Positions 31,824 through 43,478 are shown, counted from the stretch's first letter. The stretch: 64,000 nucleotides of DNA from Candidatus Saccharibacteria bacterium oral taxon 955 (GCA_010202265.1 CP047918.1:682001-746000); one strand, 5' to 3'. Notes: generated by a model not told the origin, from the letters alone. Translations and numbers: made by a program.

Positions 31824-34253
31824 TTACTGAGCGCTAATTTCGCGTGGCGACTCGCCATCAAACACGGCCCTCACCTGTTCGGCGGTAATTGTAATCATAT
31901 CACCAGGATTCACCGTACCACTCAGCATTTGTTTTGCGACTGTATTCTCTACCGCCTTTTGAATGACACGCCGCATCGGACGAGCGCCAAGTCGCGGGTC
32001 GTAGCCCTGGTCAACAAGTATCAGCTTTGCCTCATCCTCGACGATAACCGACACCTTCTGTGGTTCGAGAGTTTTATTAACACCCGCAAGGATTAGATCA
32101 CACACCTGGATCAACTCATCTTTTGTAAACGGTCTAAATACGACTATTTCATCAAAACGGTTCAAAAACTCAGGACGAAACTGACCTGAGTTAATCAGTT
32201 CGTCGACAAACTGATGCTCAAATTGCTGAACCTCATATCCTCGCTCAATGTATTCGCGAATTCTATCAGCTCCAGCATTACTTGTTGCGATCACAATCGC
32301 ATCACGAAAGCTAACTTCGCGATTTCTAATATCTCTCAGAATACCCTCATCAAGAAGCTGAAGAAGGGTAGCGAGCACTTCGGGAGCTGCTTTTTCTATC
32401 TCATCGAGCAAAACAACACTAAACGGCTGTTTCATCACCTGGGCAGTCAGGCTTGTCGGATCCTCAGCGCCATCTGCAATAAGCCTCGTGACATCCTCAG
32501 CACGAACATACTCGTTTAAGTCAATCCGAATCATCCTGCCCTCACCCCCGAAATAGACATCAGCCAGGGCCTTGGATAACTCCGTCTTGCCAACACCAGT
32601 CGGACCCAGGAACAAAAAGGTTCCTATCGGTCGATTCTCGTTTCTCACACCCGCCCTAGCTCTGCGTAAAGCGTCGCTCACCACGCTGACAGCGCGAGTT
32701 TGGTTCACCATTCGCTTATGAATCAGCTCTTCCATATTCAGCAGTCTCTCACGATCCTCGGTGTCGCTCGCAACACTGATTTTTACATCTAATGTTTTCT
32801 CGATAGCTTGTTGCACTGAATTTATGGTTACGAGTCCAGATTCACTGTAGCCAGCAGACGACTCGAGCAACTTTAGCGCCTTTCCTGGCTGAGCCAGATC
32901 GTGGACATATCGCTCGCTCAATCGATATGCCTCTTTGATCGCCTGAAGCATATAAGTGACGTGACGCTGGACTTCAGTTACAATAAGTTGCTCCTGAAGT
33001 ACTGTTATAGTTTCGTCTCGGTCTGTTTCTGGAATATTGATTCGGTTGATTGAACTAAGTAGAGTAGGATTACGCTGACCAATTTCTAGAAATCGCTGCT
33101 CATCCATCGCGAGAATCATACGCAAATTACCAGCCTCAAGAATCGGCTGGAGGACATTAGAGAGGTCGACCGAACCCACGCCCTCCTCAAAAAATAACTG
33201 GGCATTATCTAGACAAACAATGATATTTTTTGCTCGATACGCCTCATTTAGCACTTGCGTAATTAGATTCTCCAACTCACCACGACCTGGTGCAGCCGAA
33301 ATTAACGCTGACGAATCAAGCAAGAATACCTGACGAAACTTGAGATTATCTGGCACTTTGGCTGACGCATCAAGTAGTTTCTCAGCAAAAGCGTGAATAA
33401 TCGTCGTCTTACCGACGCCAGGTCGCCCAACTAACAAGGCATTTTGTCGTCCGCCCGACCCAAACGTATCAACCAGCTGATCAATTGCCTGTACATGCGA
33501 GGCAACACCAACCGTCAACAGACCAGATCCAGCGCCTATCTGCTCGCTAATATTTTGACCAAACCGCTGGAGGGTCGGGATCCACCCAAATGACCAGTCG
33601 CGACCCACCCCACCAGTTCTGCGCGGTTTTTTATAAGCCTTTATTAGCTGGATAAGGTGCTGTTGCCAAATAATCCCCTTATCTAAGTCACTATCATCGA
33701 GGTGAATTTGGGCAATCACTGACTCGTACTGAGGAAAAGACCGAACAATTGCGACAGCTAGAACCGCTCCAGTTATCTCTGACATATTATTAGCAATACG
33801 TATATCTTCAGCCGTTCGCCATAATGCTGGTGTCGCATTTGCATCCGTACTCGCCATCGTTGACAGTAGTGATGGACTGATGCCAAGTCTTGCGCCCATA
33901 AATTGTCCACTCGACACTCTACCAACTGCTGATGCGACATCAGCGGGCGTTGGCCTAGCAGGAAGATGTCCGAGAACAGATCCTTCAATTCGATCAGTTA
34001 CTGCTACAGTCATTTTCGGAGGCAGATCTCGAACATAATGAGCAACATATTGGCTAATCATAAACGGAATAACTGCTACGCCCATAACCGCCCATCCCAT
34101 TGACCATCCAGCAACAAACACAATAACAGCACCAAGCAAGATCAGTAACCACGTCGACCACTTCATCATCGAGACGGCAACATCGCTAATATGTACGCCA
34201 AACCGCGCGGCAATTGATCGTCGACTGTAGTACTCAAATTTTAAATCTTCCAC
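31824..34253 (-). CDS. Membrane-anchored Clp-type (ClpB/C-like) AAA+ ATPase
   Basis: About 809 residues from GTG 34253, which overlaps the end of the preceding gene and has GGGGTGGGT upstream; an ATG at 34316 has no ribosome site. Two TM segments (about 36-75) replace part of the usual N domain. First AAA+ module: GRPGVGKTT, Walker B IIVCLDNAQ (Asp-Asn where Asp-Glu is usual). Then a short middle region. Second module: GPTGVGKTEL, VVLLDEIEKA, sensor IATSNAG and FRPEFLNRFDEIVVF, then the Clp C-terminal domain (YDPRLGARPMRRV). It is a probable membrane-tethered unfoldase. The weakened first Walker B suggests altered hydrolysis in module 1. The small membrane protein upstream is likely its partner. 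Confidence 0.85.
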   Translation of the reverse strand: MEDLKFEYYSRRSIAARFGVHISDVAVSMMKWSTWLLILLGAVIVFVAGWSMGWAVMGVAVIPFMISQYVAHYVRDLPPKMTVAVTDRIEGSVLGHLPARPTPADVASAVGRVSSGQFMGARLGISPSLLSTMASTDANATPALWRTAEDIRIANNMSEITGAVLAVAIVRSFPQYESVIAQIHLDDSDLDKGIIWQQHLIQLIKAYKKPRRTGGVGRDWSFGWIPTLQRFGQNISEQIGAGSGLLTVGVASHVQAIDQLVDTFGSGGRQNALLVGRPGVGKTTIIHAFAEKLLDASAKVPDNLKFRQVFLLDSSALISAAPGRGELENLITQVLNEAYRAKNIIVCLDNAQLFFEEGVGSVDLSNVLQPILEAGNLRMILAMDEQRFLEIGQRNPTLLSSINRINIPETDRDETITVLQEQLIVTEVQRHVTYMLQAIKEAYRLSERYVHDLAQPGKALKLLESSAGYSESGLVTINSVQQAIEKTLDVKISVASDTEDRERLLNMEELIHKRMVNQTRAVSVVSDALRRARAGVRNENRPIGTFLFLGPTGVGKTELSKALADVYFGGEGRMIRIDLNEYVRAEDVTRLIADGAEDPTSLTAQVMKQPFSVVLLDEIEKAAPEVLATLLQLLDEGILRDIRNREVSFRDAIVIATSNAGADRIREYIERGYEVQQFEHQFVDELINSGQFRPEFLNRFDEIVVFRPFTKDELIQVCDLILAGVNKTLEPQKVSVIVEDEAKLILVDQGYDPRLGARPMRRVIQKAVENTVAKQMLSGTVNPGDMITITAEQVRAVFDGESPREISAQ

Positions 34254-34624
34254 GGCACCCACCCCGTCAGTGCAACAGCCAGCCCAACTATCGGAAGCCA
34301 CGGTACAATTGGCCATAGAACAATACGTACTAGACCAATCACCGATGCCACGACCAACGTCAGCGTACCAACGATAATTACAATTAGCCGAATAAATGCA
34401 CCTATTAACCGAGAAATTAGTCTATCAAGCCATGCTCGAAACTGAACTTCAAGCGAACCCCTAACGCGACCCGCTGAAATCTGTCGAAATGGCGAAAACA
34501 GTGTTTTGATTAACAGCTCAAACGAAAAATAATCATATAGCCCCGCGAGATTATCGACGACATTCAAAAGGCACCGTTTCCAGCCAGCACTATACCACCA
34601 AGAAAGCATGCCCACGATAAACAT
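34241..34624 (-). CDS. Small membrane protein upstream of the Clp-like ATPase
   Basis: 127 residues with two or three hydrophobic segments (about 65-92 and 95-125), after an amphipathic N-terminal half (NVVDNLAGLYDYFSFELLIKTLFSPFRQ). No family name is known to me. TACAAT ends 7 nt before the ATG, so the operon starts with a leaderless message; the next gene starts inside its last codons. The co-translation suggests that it is an adaptor or membrane anchor for the ATPase. Confidence 0.7.
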   Translation of the reverse strand: MFIVGMLSWWYSAGWKRCLLNVVDNLAGLYDYFSFELLIKTLFSPFRQISAGRVRGSLEVQFRAWLDRLISRLIGAFIRLIVIIVGTLTLVVASVIGLVRIVLWPIVPWLPIVGLAVALTGWVPWKI

Positions 34625-34699
34625 AACTTATATTGTACCTCAGATATATGACAAAAAAAAGTTTCCCGATCCCGACATTCAGACGTATAATATACCGTA

Positions 34700-35974
34700 A
34701 TGCGACAAACATTTACTACAATCACCGGCAAGACTGTGCGCGCCATCGCCCAGGCACGTGGCGGAGGATCAGCCCTGCCTGGACTCTTTGTCGAAAAAAT
34801 TGACAAGAATTTTATATCACGGACTCTTGCGTCTTTGCCGTATGGCGTCGTTGTTATTAGTGGCACAAATGGCAAGACCACGACAACCAAAATGGTTGTT
34901 GAGCTCCTCGAAAGCCAAGGACTACGCGTTTTTACAAACCGTACGGGAAGTAATTTCACGCGAGGTGTTGCAGCAGCGCTACTGGGAGCTATCAACTATC
35001 GAGGCAGACTCAGCGCCGATATTGCCGTGCTCGAACTTGACGAAGCACATGCTGTTCATTTTGTCCGCGCCGTTAAACCTCGATACAGCCTACTCCTCAA
35101 TGTTATGCGCGATCAACTTGATCGTTTTGGTGAGATTGACAACACCGCCAATATGCTCCTAACGATCGCAAAAAATACCACTGAGTGTGTCGTGCTGAAT
35201 CGCGACGATCCGCGCCTGAGTCACCCCAATTTCATAAAAAATATTAAGGTATCGCAACGCAGTTTTGGCATCAATCCAAAATACTTAAAAACCTTTCCGT
35301 CGGACGATTCATTGCATAGCAGCACCCACGTTGGGACTAATTTTTACAAAGATGACACGAGCCTTGAAGAGTTTGATAACCAAAACGCCACAATAGCCTT
35401 TGCCGACAAAAAATACTCTATAGATATAAACCTGCGCGGTATATACAACCTACAAAATGCTACTGGTGCTATCGCACTAGTACGAGCAATTTTAGGTAAG
35501 CGTCTCAATGTAGATATCATGCTAAAAAGCCTATCAAACATTAAACCAGCCTTTGGGCGTGGTGAACAACTGATTGTAGGTGGCCAGCCGTTAGAGTTAG
35601 TTCTAGTCAAAAATCCAGCCGGCTTCCGCCTAGCCCTCGCCTCGTTTAATCCAACAGGACACGCCACCATGATAGCCATAAACGACGCCTATGCCGATGG
35701 TCGCGATATGAGCTGGCTCTGGGATGTCGATTTTGAAAGTTTACAAAAATCAGGGGTTTTTGCTGTATCTGGCGTCCGCGCTTATGACATGGCAATTAGG
35801 CTAGAGTATGACGAAGTCTCCATCGATCTTGTTGATACAGATATAGCAACCGCCTTAAAGCGGCTTATCGACCAACATCCCAACATCCCAAAACGAATCT
35901 ACTGCACCTACACTGCTATGCTTGCCCTCCGAAAATTACTTTCTCGCTACACTGAAGTGGAGGAGGTCCGATGA
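34700..35974 (+). CDS. murT: MurT, ATP-dependent subunit of lipid II isoglutaminyl synthase (zinc ribbon absent)
   Basis: 424 residues. Mur-ligase ATP domain: VVISGTNGKTTTTKM (P-loop), LELDEAH, LNVMRDQLDRFGE, LNRDDPRL; then RGIYNLQNATGA and the C-terminal MurT domain (FGRGEQL, KNPAGF, INDAYADGRDMSWLWDV). With GatD it amidates the D-Glu of lipid II. MurT proteins normally carry a four-Cys zinc ribbon between the P-loop domain and the NxxN motif; here the equivalent stretch (about 180-245) contains no cysteine. TATAAT ends 8 nt before the ATG. It overlaps gatD by 4 nt. Confidence 0.92.
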   Translation: MRQTFTTITGKTVRAIAQARGGGSALPGLFVEKIDKNFISRTLASLPYGVVVISGTNGKTTTTKMVVELLESQGLRVFTNRTGSNFTRGVAAALLGAINYRGRLSADIAVLELDEAHAVHFVRAVKPRYSLLLNVMRDQLDRFGEIDNTANMLLTIAKNTTECVVLNRDDPRLSHPNFIKNIKVSQRSFGINPKYLKTFPSDDSLHSSTHVGTNFYKDDTSLEEFDNQNATIAFADKKYSIDINLRGIYNLQNATGAIALVRAILGKRLNVDIMLKSLSNIKPAFGRGEQLIVGGQPLELVLVKNPAGFRLALASFNPTGHATMIAINDAYADGRDMSWLWDVDFESLQKSGVFAVSGVRAYDMAIRLEYDEVSIDLVDTDIATALKRLIDQHPNIPKRIYCTYTAMLALRKLLSRYTEVEEVR

Positions 35975-36699
35975 AAAAACCATCAAAATCTATCACTATT
36001 TTACAACTCTATCCACGTGACATGAATATTTACGGCGACTGGGGCAACGTACTGACACTCAAAAAACGCCTAGAGTGGCGAGGTTTTGATGTCAATTTAA
36101 CCGAGCATAATGTGGGCGACGCTTTCCCGAATAACGTGGATATAGTAATTGGCGGTGGCGGACAAGACTCTGGGCAGCTTCGCATCCGTGACGACCTACA
36201 ACGAATCTCCCCTAAGCTCAAAAAACTTGCCGATAACGGTACGCCAATGTTAGTTATCTGCGGACTATATCAGTTATTCGGACGCTCTTTTACCACCAAA
36301 GACGGCAATGTCGTGCCTGGCGCCGGGATTTTTGACCTAGAAACAGTTGGCGACGATAAACGGATCGTTGGCAACATCATCCTCAATAGCTCAGAGTTTG
36401 GCGAAATTATTGGCTACGAAAATCATTCTGGACTGACAACTCTTGATCCTAATTTGGTATCGCTCGGAGAAGTGGTCAAAGGTGTAGGTAATAACAACAC
36501 CGACAGCAACGAAGGCGCTCGTTATCATAACGTGATCGGCACGTACTTACATGGTCCGCTCTTGCCAAAAAATCCGCGCATTGCCGACTGGATACTCGCG
36601 CAAGCAATAAATCGTAAATACGGCGAAGCCTCTCTCGAACCATTAAAAGACCAGTACGTGGACCAAGCTCGCAGTATCGCATCAAAACGCCCACGTTAG
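35971..36699 (+). CDS. gatD: GatD, glutaminase subunit of lipid II isoglutaminyl synthase
   Basis: 242 residues of a class I glutamine amidotransferase (CobB/CobQ-like) fold: YPRDMNIYGDWGN at the start, GGGGQDSGQ, nucleophile elbow VICGLYQLFG (Cys) and GTYLHGPLLPKN (His). It supplies ammonia to MurT, and the ATGA overlap ensures equal expression. Length is normal for GatD. Confidence 0.93.
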   Translation: MKKPSKSITILQLYPRDMNIYGDWGNVLTLKKRLEWRGFDVNLTEHNVGDAFPNNVDIVIGGGGQDSGQLRIRDDLQRISPKLKKLADNGTPMLVICGLYQLFGRSFTTKDGNVVPGAGIFDLETVGDDKRIVGNIILNSSEFGEIIGYENHSGLTTLDPNLVSLGEVVKGVGNNNTDSNEGARYHNVIGTYLHGPLLPKNPRIADWILAQAINRKYGEASLEPLKDQYVDQARSIASKRPR

Positions 36700-36734
36700 C
36701 CAGTTTAAATACTATTCCAAGACCTAAACCTGGT

Positions 36735-37916
36735 ATGCTAATAAAAGTGACCAGTTCGATCCCTGCCGAAAATAAACCAAAAATAGACCGCATCATCAGC
36801 CTAGACCTAATGAGAGGCTGGTTTTTGGTGATAATCATACTTGATCATTTATGTTATTTCCCAAACGGTCTAGTATTTATCAGTGGTGACAGCCGACTAT
36901 ACGTCACTGCTGCGGAAGGATTTTTTATAATTTCTGGACTTGTACTTGGTATTGTACGTGGCGCAAAACTCATAGACCGCCCGTTTAAGTATGCGTCCAG
37001 ATTGATCTGGAAGCGCAGTTTTATGCTTTATGTAACTAGTGTTATCATCACCATGCTATCAATCATGATCGGCTGGCAGTTCATCGGCAACGACGGTGTC
37101 AAATCACCGCTACCTCTACCTGAGGGCAATGTATTCAACTTATTTTGGGACATAATCACCCTGCGCGAGTTCTATGGCTGGGCTGACTACCTGAGGTTAT
37201 ATGCAATATTTCTAGCCCTATCACCAAGCGTGCTCTGGCTACTACGTCATGGAAAATGGTACATCGCCCTAGCTACTAGTGCTGCTGTTTGGATACTAAC
37301 GCCAACGCCCGTTACTGAACTTGAACTAACTCAGCCATTTACCTGGCAGTTTATCTTCTTTATCGCATTTATATTCGGCTTTCATTTACCGCAAATAAAA
37401 TTGTGGTGGAACAATTTATCACCAAAGACCCAGCGCTACACAAAATCAACAATTTTTGGCCTATTTCTAATCACCTTCACCGCCAATGTTTACGCTGAGT
37501 TCTTCGCGCCAGCCCTAAATGACGAGCTTTCTACTATCGTCAACAACCTTCGCCCTGAACTATCAGTATTCTTTGACAAACTAGCCCTAACCCCAGCCCG
37601 TCTCGCGATGTCACTAATTTGGTTCAGTGGCTTTTTCATGATATTTCGCCGCTTTGAGAAAAAAATCAAGCAATACTTCGGCTGGCTACTTATACCATTT
37701 GGCACTAACTCACTTTATGTTTACTCAATCCATGCTTTCGTCATCATGGGTATGCACCTAATAATCAACCCTCAGTATGGCACGCCCGCTAACTATTTCA
37801 ATTCATTTGAACGTCTGGTAGAGATTCCTCAAAACCTCGCGCTATCGATTTTGGTAATTGCAATTATTTATTTAGCGGTACGAACCAAATTTTTGATGAA
37901 AATTATTCCGCGCTAA
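36735..37916 (+). CDS. OpgC-like multi-pass membrane acyltransferase
   Basis: 393 residues with about ten TM segments. The N-terminus RIISLDLMRGWFLVIIILDH and AAEGFFIISGLVLG match the OpgC family, which transfers succinyl groups to periplasmic glucans in other bacteria and is related to acyltransferase-3 proteins. In a monoderm epibiont the substrate would be another surface glycan; that is inference. It follows gatD by 35 nt and is convergent, with a 14-nt overlap of ends, with the glycosyltransferase gene. Confidence 0.75.
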   Translation: MLIKVTSSIPAENKPKIDRIISLDLMRGWFLVIIILDHLCYFPNGLVFISGDSRLYVTAAEGFFIISGLVLGIVRGAKLIDRPFKYASRLIWKRSFMLYVTSVIITMLSIMIGWQFIGNDGVKSPLPLPEGNVFNLFWDIITLREFYGWADYLRLYAIFLALSPSVLWLLRHGKWYIALATSAAVWILTPTPVTELELTQPFTWQFIFFIAFIFGFHLPQIKLWWNNLSPKTQRYTKSTIFGLFLITFTANVYAEFFAPALNDELSTIVNNLRPELSVFFDKLALTPARLAMSLIWFSGFFMIFRRFEKKIKQYFGWLLIPFGTNSLYVYSIHAFVIMGMHLIINPQYGTPANYFNSFERLVEIPQNLALSILVIAIIYLAVRTKFLMKIIPR

Positions 37917-39396
37917 ACTTGGTGATTTTTAGCGGCGATAAATCGATCGTTTCAGCCTCGCGATAGCGACCTGACAGACTAGCTTTCATGTCGCTATAGT
38001 AGACGTTATAAATATTTTTTGCGTGGGTAAATGCTTTTTTCGTGTCGGCAATTTTTCTGCTACTGCCATCTAGCGGAGCATAGCCGCCGCCAAGATGTTC
38101 ATCACTGCTAACAAAGTATATTTGGCAATTCGGTAGATAGTAGTCTAGCTCAATTGCCACATAAGGATCAGCAGCCAATACCACATCATTTTCACTACAT
38201 TTAACCATAGAAGCAACAGGGTTAACGTTTGGCTTTTGCATACGCTGAAAGTTATAATTGCCAACCTGACTGAGGTTAGTTGACCCGACCGCCAGAACTA
38301 CCAGCAGAACTAACGGTGAGGCTATTCGCCAAACCTCACGACTCTCACGTTCGGTCGACAGCGCGAGACTAGCTCCCGCAAGCATAGCTAAGCCAATCGC
38401 AACGTGCGCCAAGTAACGCTCAACATACATTGATTTCACCAAAGATATCAGCATCAACACTGCTATCGGTACAACAATGTAGCAGACTAACAATAACAAA
38501 ATACCACGATTTATTTTCTTTATATGAAGAGATTTGTTAATCGCACGCGTAGCCAAGAAAATTACCCCAACAACCAGCACTGAAGCAATTACGCCCAATT
38601 GCCAAAGTGGCTGATAGATCGTATTAAACGAAATAACACCAACTAGCTGCTCGAGATTCATTGGCTGTCCAATTGGTGCGAGTGCGCCATTGCCAACCTG
38701 CTTCAAAAATGACGACAGCCAAGGGAGAAACAGTAACAGACTAAACGCATAGGCCCCTATCCAGCGGCACTCTTTCCATGAAGACTTACGCAACCTACCA
38801 GCATCCATCGCGACTAGCCAGACCAGATGAGCCAGCCACAAAAGTGCCAGGTAGTATAGCGTATACATACCGAGAGCCACTAACGCTCCGTAGATAAGCC
38901 AGTCAGTCCACCGTTTGCTAGAGTGTGCCCGCACCAACATCGCCGTCGCTACCACGCCGATCAGCGACGCCATGGCATACATACGAATTTCAAAACCATA
39001 GCGCATCAGAAGCGGCGTCAAAAGTAGCGTCAACAGTACATAAACTGCTGTCCGCGCGTTAAAGTACTTCTTAATAAAACCACCCGCTACGGCGATTGAA
39101 GCTCCATAAAAAATCACGCTTAGCGAACGTAGCGCCAGCTCTCCCCAACCAAAAAGACACGCCCAGGCTTTTAGAAACAGATAGTAAAGTGGTGGATGGG
39201 TGTCAAGAGCCGTCAACCTAATTGCCTCACCCACCGACTGCTTAGCTACCATTATCGAATATGCTTCATCAAACCAAACGCTCTGCCTGAGGCCAATCCA
39301 CAAACTAATAGCCATCGCAGCTATAGGCACGGCGACTATCAACCACCTATAGACCCTATCGTAGTCATTCTTATACTTCCAAAATAACATTTTCAT
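37903..39396 (-). CDS. Membrane glycosyltransferase of the ArnT/PMT (GT39-like) type
   Basis: 497 residues from ATG 39396, which has TACAAT 7 nt upstream; a longer TTG frame would begin upstream of that box. About eleven TM segments. The GT39/GT83-type signature is clear: VWFDEAYS (catalytic Asp-Glu in the first outer loop) followed by TALDTHPPLYYLFLKAW. A C-terminal soluble domain (about 400-497) faces outside. It uses polyprenyl-phosphate sugars; the acceptor may be protein or glycan. Confidence 0.88.
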   Translation of the reverse strand: MKMLFWKYKNDYDRVYRWLIVAVPIAAMAISLWIGLRQSVWFDEAYSIMVAKQSVGEAIRLTALDTHPPLYYLFLKAWACLFGWGELALRSLSVIFYGASIAVAGGFIKKYFNARTAVYVLLTLLLTPLLMRYGFEIRMYAMASLIGVVATAMLVRAHSSKRWTDWLIYGALVALGMYTLYYLALLWLAHLVWLVAMDAGRLRKSSWKECRWIGAYAFSLLLFLPWLSSFLKQVGNGALAPIGQPMNLEQLVGVISFNTIYQPLWQLGVIASVLVVGVIFLATRAINKSLHIKKINRGILLLLVCYIVVPIAVLMLISLVKSMYVERYLAHVAIGLAMLAGASLALSTERESREVWRIASPLVLLVVLAVGSTNLSQVGNYNFQRMQKPNVNPVASMVKCSENDVVLAADPYVAIELDYYLPNCQIYFVSSDEHLGGGYAPLDGSSRKIADTKKAFTHAKNIYNVYYSDMKASLSGRYREAETIDLSPLKITKFSAE

Positions 39397-39439
39397 GCAT
39401 TTGATTGTATTACGACTAGGAAAATCACGCAAAATGCTA

Positions 39440-39445
39440 TATAAT
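39440..39445 (+). promoter_or_regulatory. -10 box of tRNA-Pro
   Basis: TATAAT lies 14 nt before the tRNA 5' end. This segment is also only about 45 bp from the divergent glycosyltransferase start. Confidence 0.55.
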
Positions 39446-39459
39446 AGTCATGCACCTAT

Positions 39460-39535
39460 CGGGGTGTGGCGCAGTTGATAGCGCGCGCGGTTTGGGACCG
39501 TGAGGTCGAAGGTTTGAGTCCTTTCACCCCGACCA
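39460..39535 (+). tRNA. tRNA-Pro (UGG)
   Basis: CGGGGTG pairs with CACCCCG, with discriminator A and an encoded CCA. Stem CGCGG/CCGTG with loop TTTGGGA gives anticodon TGG. Confidence 0.93.
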
Positions 39536-39572
39536 AAGTAAAAGACTGGCTCTAGCGCCAGTCTTTTACTTT
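39535..39572 (+). terminator. Terminator directly after tRNA-Pro
   Basis: AAAGTAAAAGACTGGC and GCCAGTCTTTTACTTT form a perfect 16-bp stem with loop TCTAGC. The stem begins at the A of the encoded CCA. Confidence 0.8.
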
Positions 39573-39654
39573 GGCTTGATCGATAAAACATCAACCCGCT
39601 TTTACCTTTTACCAGTATAACTCTTTAAGTTAACATAAGTGATATGATATAAGT

Positions 39655-40245
39655 ATGAGTTATCAAAAAACCGTCTCTCGCAGTGCTAAGGTTGCAAATA
39701 TCTTTGGCGCCCTTGGGTATATGTCGATTATCGTCCAGTGGGCATGGTCAATACTTATCATTGCCTATCCGTTTCTGACGTCCGACGAATTAGCATCATG
39801 GATATCTCAAAAAACCGCCTCGACACCAGAGCCAACCGAGCTAGGCATGTTTACACCAGCTGTGACGGTTATAGCAATCGCCGTTACTTTGTTTGTCATG
39901 GCAACAACCATCATACTGGTCGCTCGACTGCCAAAAAAGATTGGTCGACAAGGTGCAAGGGTAACTCACGCTACCGCCCATAAACTAGTTCCAACAATCA
40001 CCCGTCATCAGCCACTCAGTAAAAAACAGCGACGGATCATCTCCTACCGACTAACACTTACCATTAAATTAGCATTGGTTATCGCACCGCTACTCATGCT
40101 CGGTTTCGCAGCGCCTATTTCAACTCTCACTCTCGATATTATTTGGGCAGTTGGTCTATTTTGCGCCAGCTGTTCGATAATCTACTTTATAATCCAGCAA
40201 CTTATAGCCCGTATTCGTGGCATAAAACGCGACGCCATCTGGTAA
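39655..40245 (+). CDS. Unknown membrane protein (four TM)
   Basis: 196 residues with hydrophobic segments at about 14-40, 64-90, 134-155 and 160-185, and a basic loop (PLSKKQRR) between the pairs. No family was recognised. TATGAT ends 6 nt before the ATG. It is convergent with gpm, ending 7 bp away. Confidence 0.65.
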   Translation: MSYQKTVSRSAKVANIFGALGYMSIIVQWAWSILIIAYPFLTSDELASWISQKTASTPEPTELGMFTPAVTVIAIAVTLFVMATTIILVARLPKKIGRQGARVTHATAHKLVPTITRHQPLSKKQRRIISYRLTLTIKLALVIAPLLMLGFAAPISTLTLDIIWAVGLFCASCSIIYFIIQQLIARIRGIKRDAIW

Positions 40246-40251
40246 AAGACT

Positions 40252-42274
<2,023 letters not shown>

Positions 42275-42351
42275 ACTTAGGCAATCGGCACAGGCAAAAC
42301 AATACGCTTTTGTCTGTGCTATAATGTTAGGAAATTAAGTGGGGTATACGT

Positions 42352-42951
42352 GTGCTAGTTATCAAACAAAAACGATCAAGACATACGGCGCTATCGCGAA
42401 TTATTGTATCGGTCGCAATTCTTTTGGTCGGTGGAGGGCTGTATTTACTTTCGATCATCTCTGCTCCAGCCATCGCTCCCATTATCGCCACAAAACCAAT
42501 TGAAGTAAAAACACTGCCTGCGCCCGTCGAAAAGAATAATCGACTAGTTATCCCAAAAATTGGCGTCAATATTGATTACGCACCAGGCGAAGAGTCGCTT
42601 GACCGCGGCGCCCAGTGGCGCTACCCAGAAAGAGGAAATCCCGCCGTCGGAGGCAACTTTATCATCGCAGCACATCGCTTCAGCATTCAACCAACTCCCA
42701 CTAGCACTATCGAGAAATCGCCATTTTATCATATCGACAAGTTAGCCCTAGGAGATAAAGTGATCATTGACTACCTGGGAGTGCGCTACGGGTACGAAAT
42801 TGACCGTATATTTGAAGTAGAGCCTACGCAAACCGAGGTTGAAGAATCCAGCGATACCGCAAAACTGACACTATATACCTGCGAGCTAAGTGGCGCTCAA
42901 GGGAAACGAGCTGTTCTCACCGCAAAACCACTCGGAAAAGTCGCTCTCTAG
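42352..42951 (+). CDS. Sortase
   Basis: 199 residues from a GTG with GTGGGG upstream. One N-terminal TM anchor (about 14-38), then a sortase domain: NRLVIPKIGVNIDY, GNFIIAAHRF (catalytic His), LTLYTCELSG (catalytic Cys) and GKRAVLTAKPLG (Arg). The TLYTC form is of the class D/E type. It joins sorting-signal proteins to the wall or links pilins. I found no LPxTG-type signal in the proteins of this window, so the substrates are elsewhere. TATAAT lies about 30 nt upstream. Confidence 0.9.
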   Translation: MLVIKQKRSRHTALSRIIVSVAILLVGGGLYLLSIISAPAIAPIIATKPIEVKTLPAPVEKNNRLVIPKIGVNIDYAPGEESLDRGAQWRYPERGNPAVGGNFIIAAHRFSIQPTPTSTIEKSPFYHIDKLALGDKVIIDYLGVRYGYEIDRIFEVEPTQTEVEESSDTAKLTLYTCELSGAQGKRAVLTAKPLGKVAL

Positions 42952-42965
42952 ACCCAGGTTACGAT

Positions 42966-43478
42966 CTAGTAGCTGTCACCAAATCGCTGTTCGTTGTAGC
43001 CTCCCAAAAAATCTTTTGCCCAAAGCGCAACCGACTGCGAGTATCGCCGATCCTTCTCCAAGATTTGAGACTTAGAAACAAAATCATAAGCTTCTATTTC
43101 CTTGCCATCTAGTTTTAGTAGCAGTTTCTGATCTGGACTGATGCTCCCCGCAAAGATAAATTGGTAGGTAATTGCTATTTCACTCACACGGTTGACGACA
43201 AATCGAAATATCAGATTATCAGGATTCAGTACAACGCCAACCTCCTCGCTACACTCTCTCACCGCCGCCATGAGTGGCGTTTCCCCGACATCAACTATTC
43301 CGCCAGGAAATGACCAATAGTCTTTGTAGGTAGCCTTGACGACTAGAACATTACCCTCTACGTCCTCTAGGACAACACCCGCACTCGAGGCTCTCAAGTC
43401 CAGTTTCTTGAGAAGTCTCTTAAAACGACGCTGACGAATCGCTTCTTTATTTAGCAAATTCAATCGCACGCGTTTCAC
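42966..43478 (-). CDS. NUDIX hydrolase
   Basis: 170 residues. NUDIX box SFPGGIVDVGETPLMAA then RECSEEVGVV (about 74-100) is complete. The N-terminal 35 residues are very basic (KEAIRQRRFKRLLKKLDLR), perhaps RNA-contacting, and the GTG start overlaps the rny end by 32 nt; a later start is possible. Coupling with RNase Y would fit an RNA-processing or nucleotide clean-up role, but this is inference. Confidence 0.8.
   Translation of the reverse strand: MKRVRLNLLNKEAIRQRRFKRLLKKLDLRASSAGVVLEDVEGNVLVVKATYKDYWSFPGGIVDVGETPLMAAVRECSEEVGVVLNPDNLIFRFVVNRVSEIAITYQFIFAGSISPDQKLLLKLDGKEIEAYDFVSKSQILEKDRRYSQSVALWAKDFLGGYNEQRFGDSY

Noticed and set aside
34564..34995. 143-residue leftward ORF over the murT start.
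   Set aside because: It is antisense to the conserved P-loop region of murT and covers both promoters; composition is that of a shadow.
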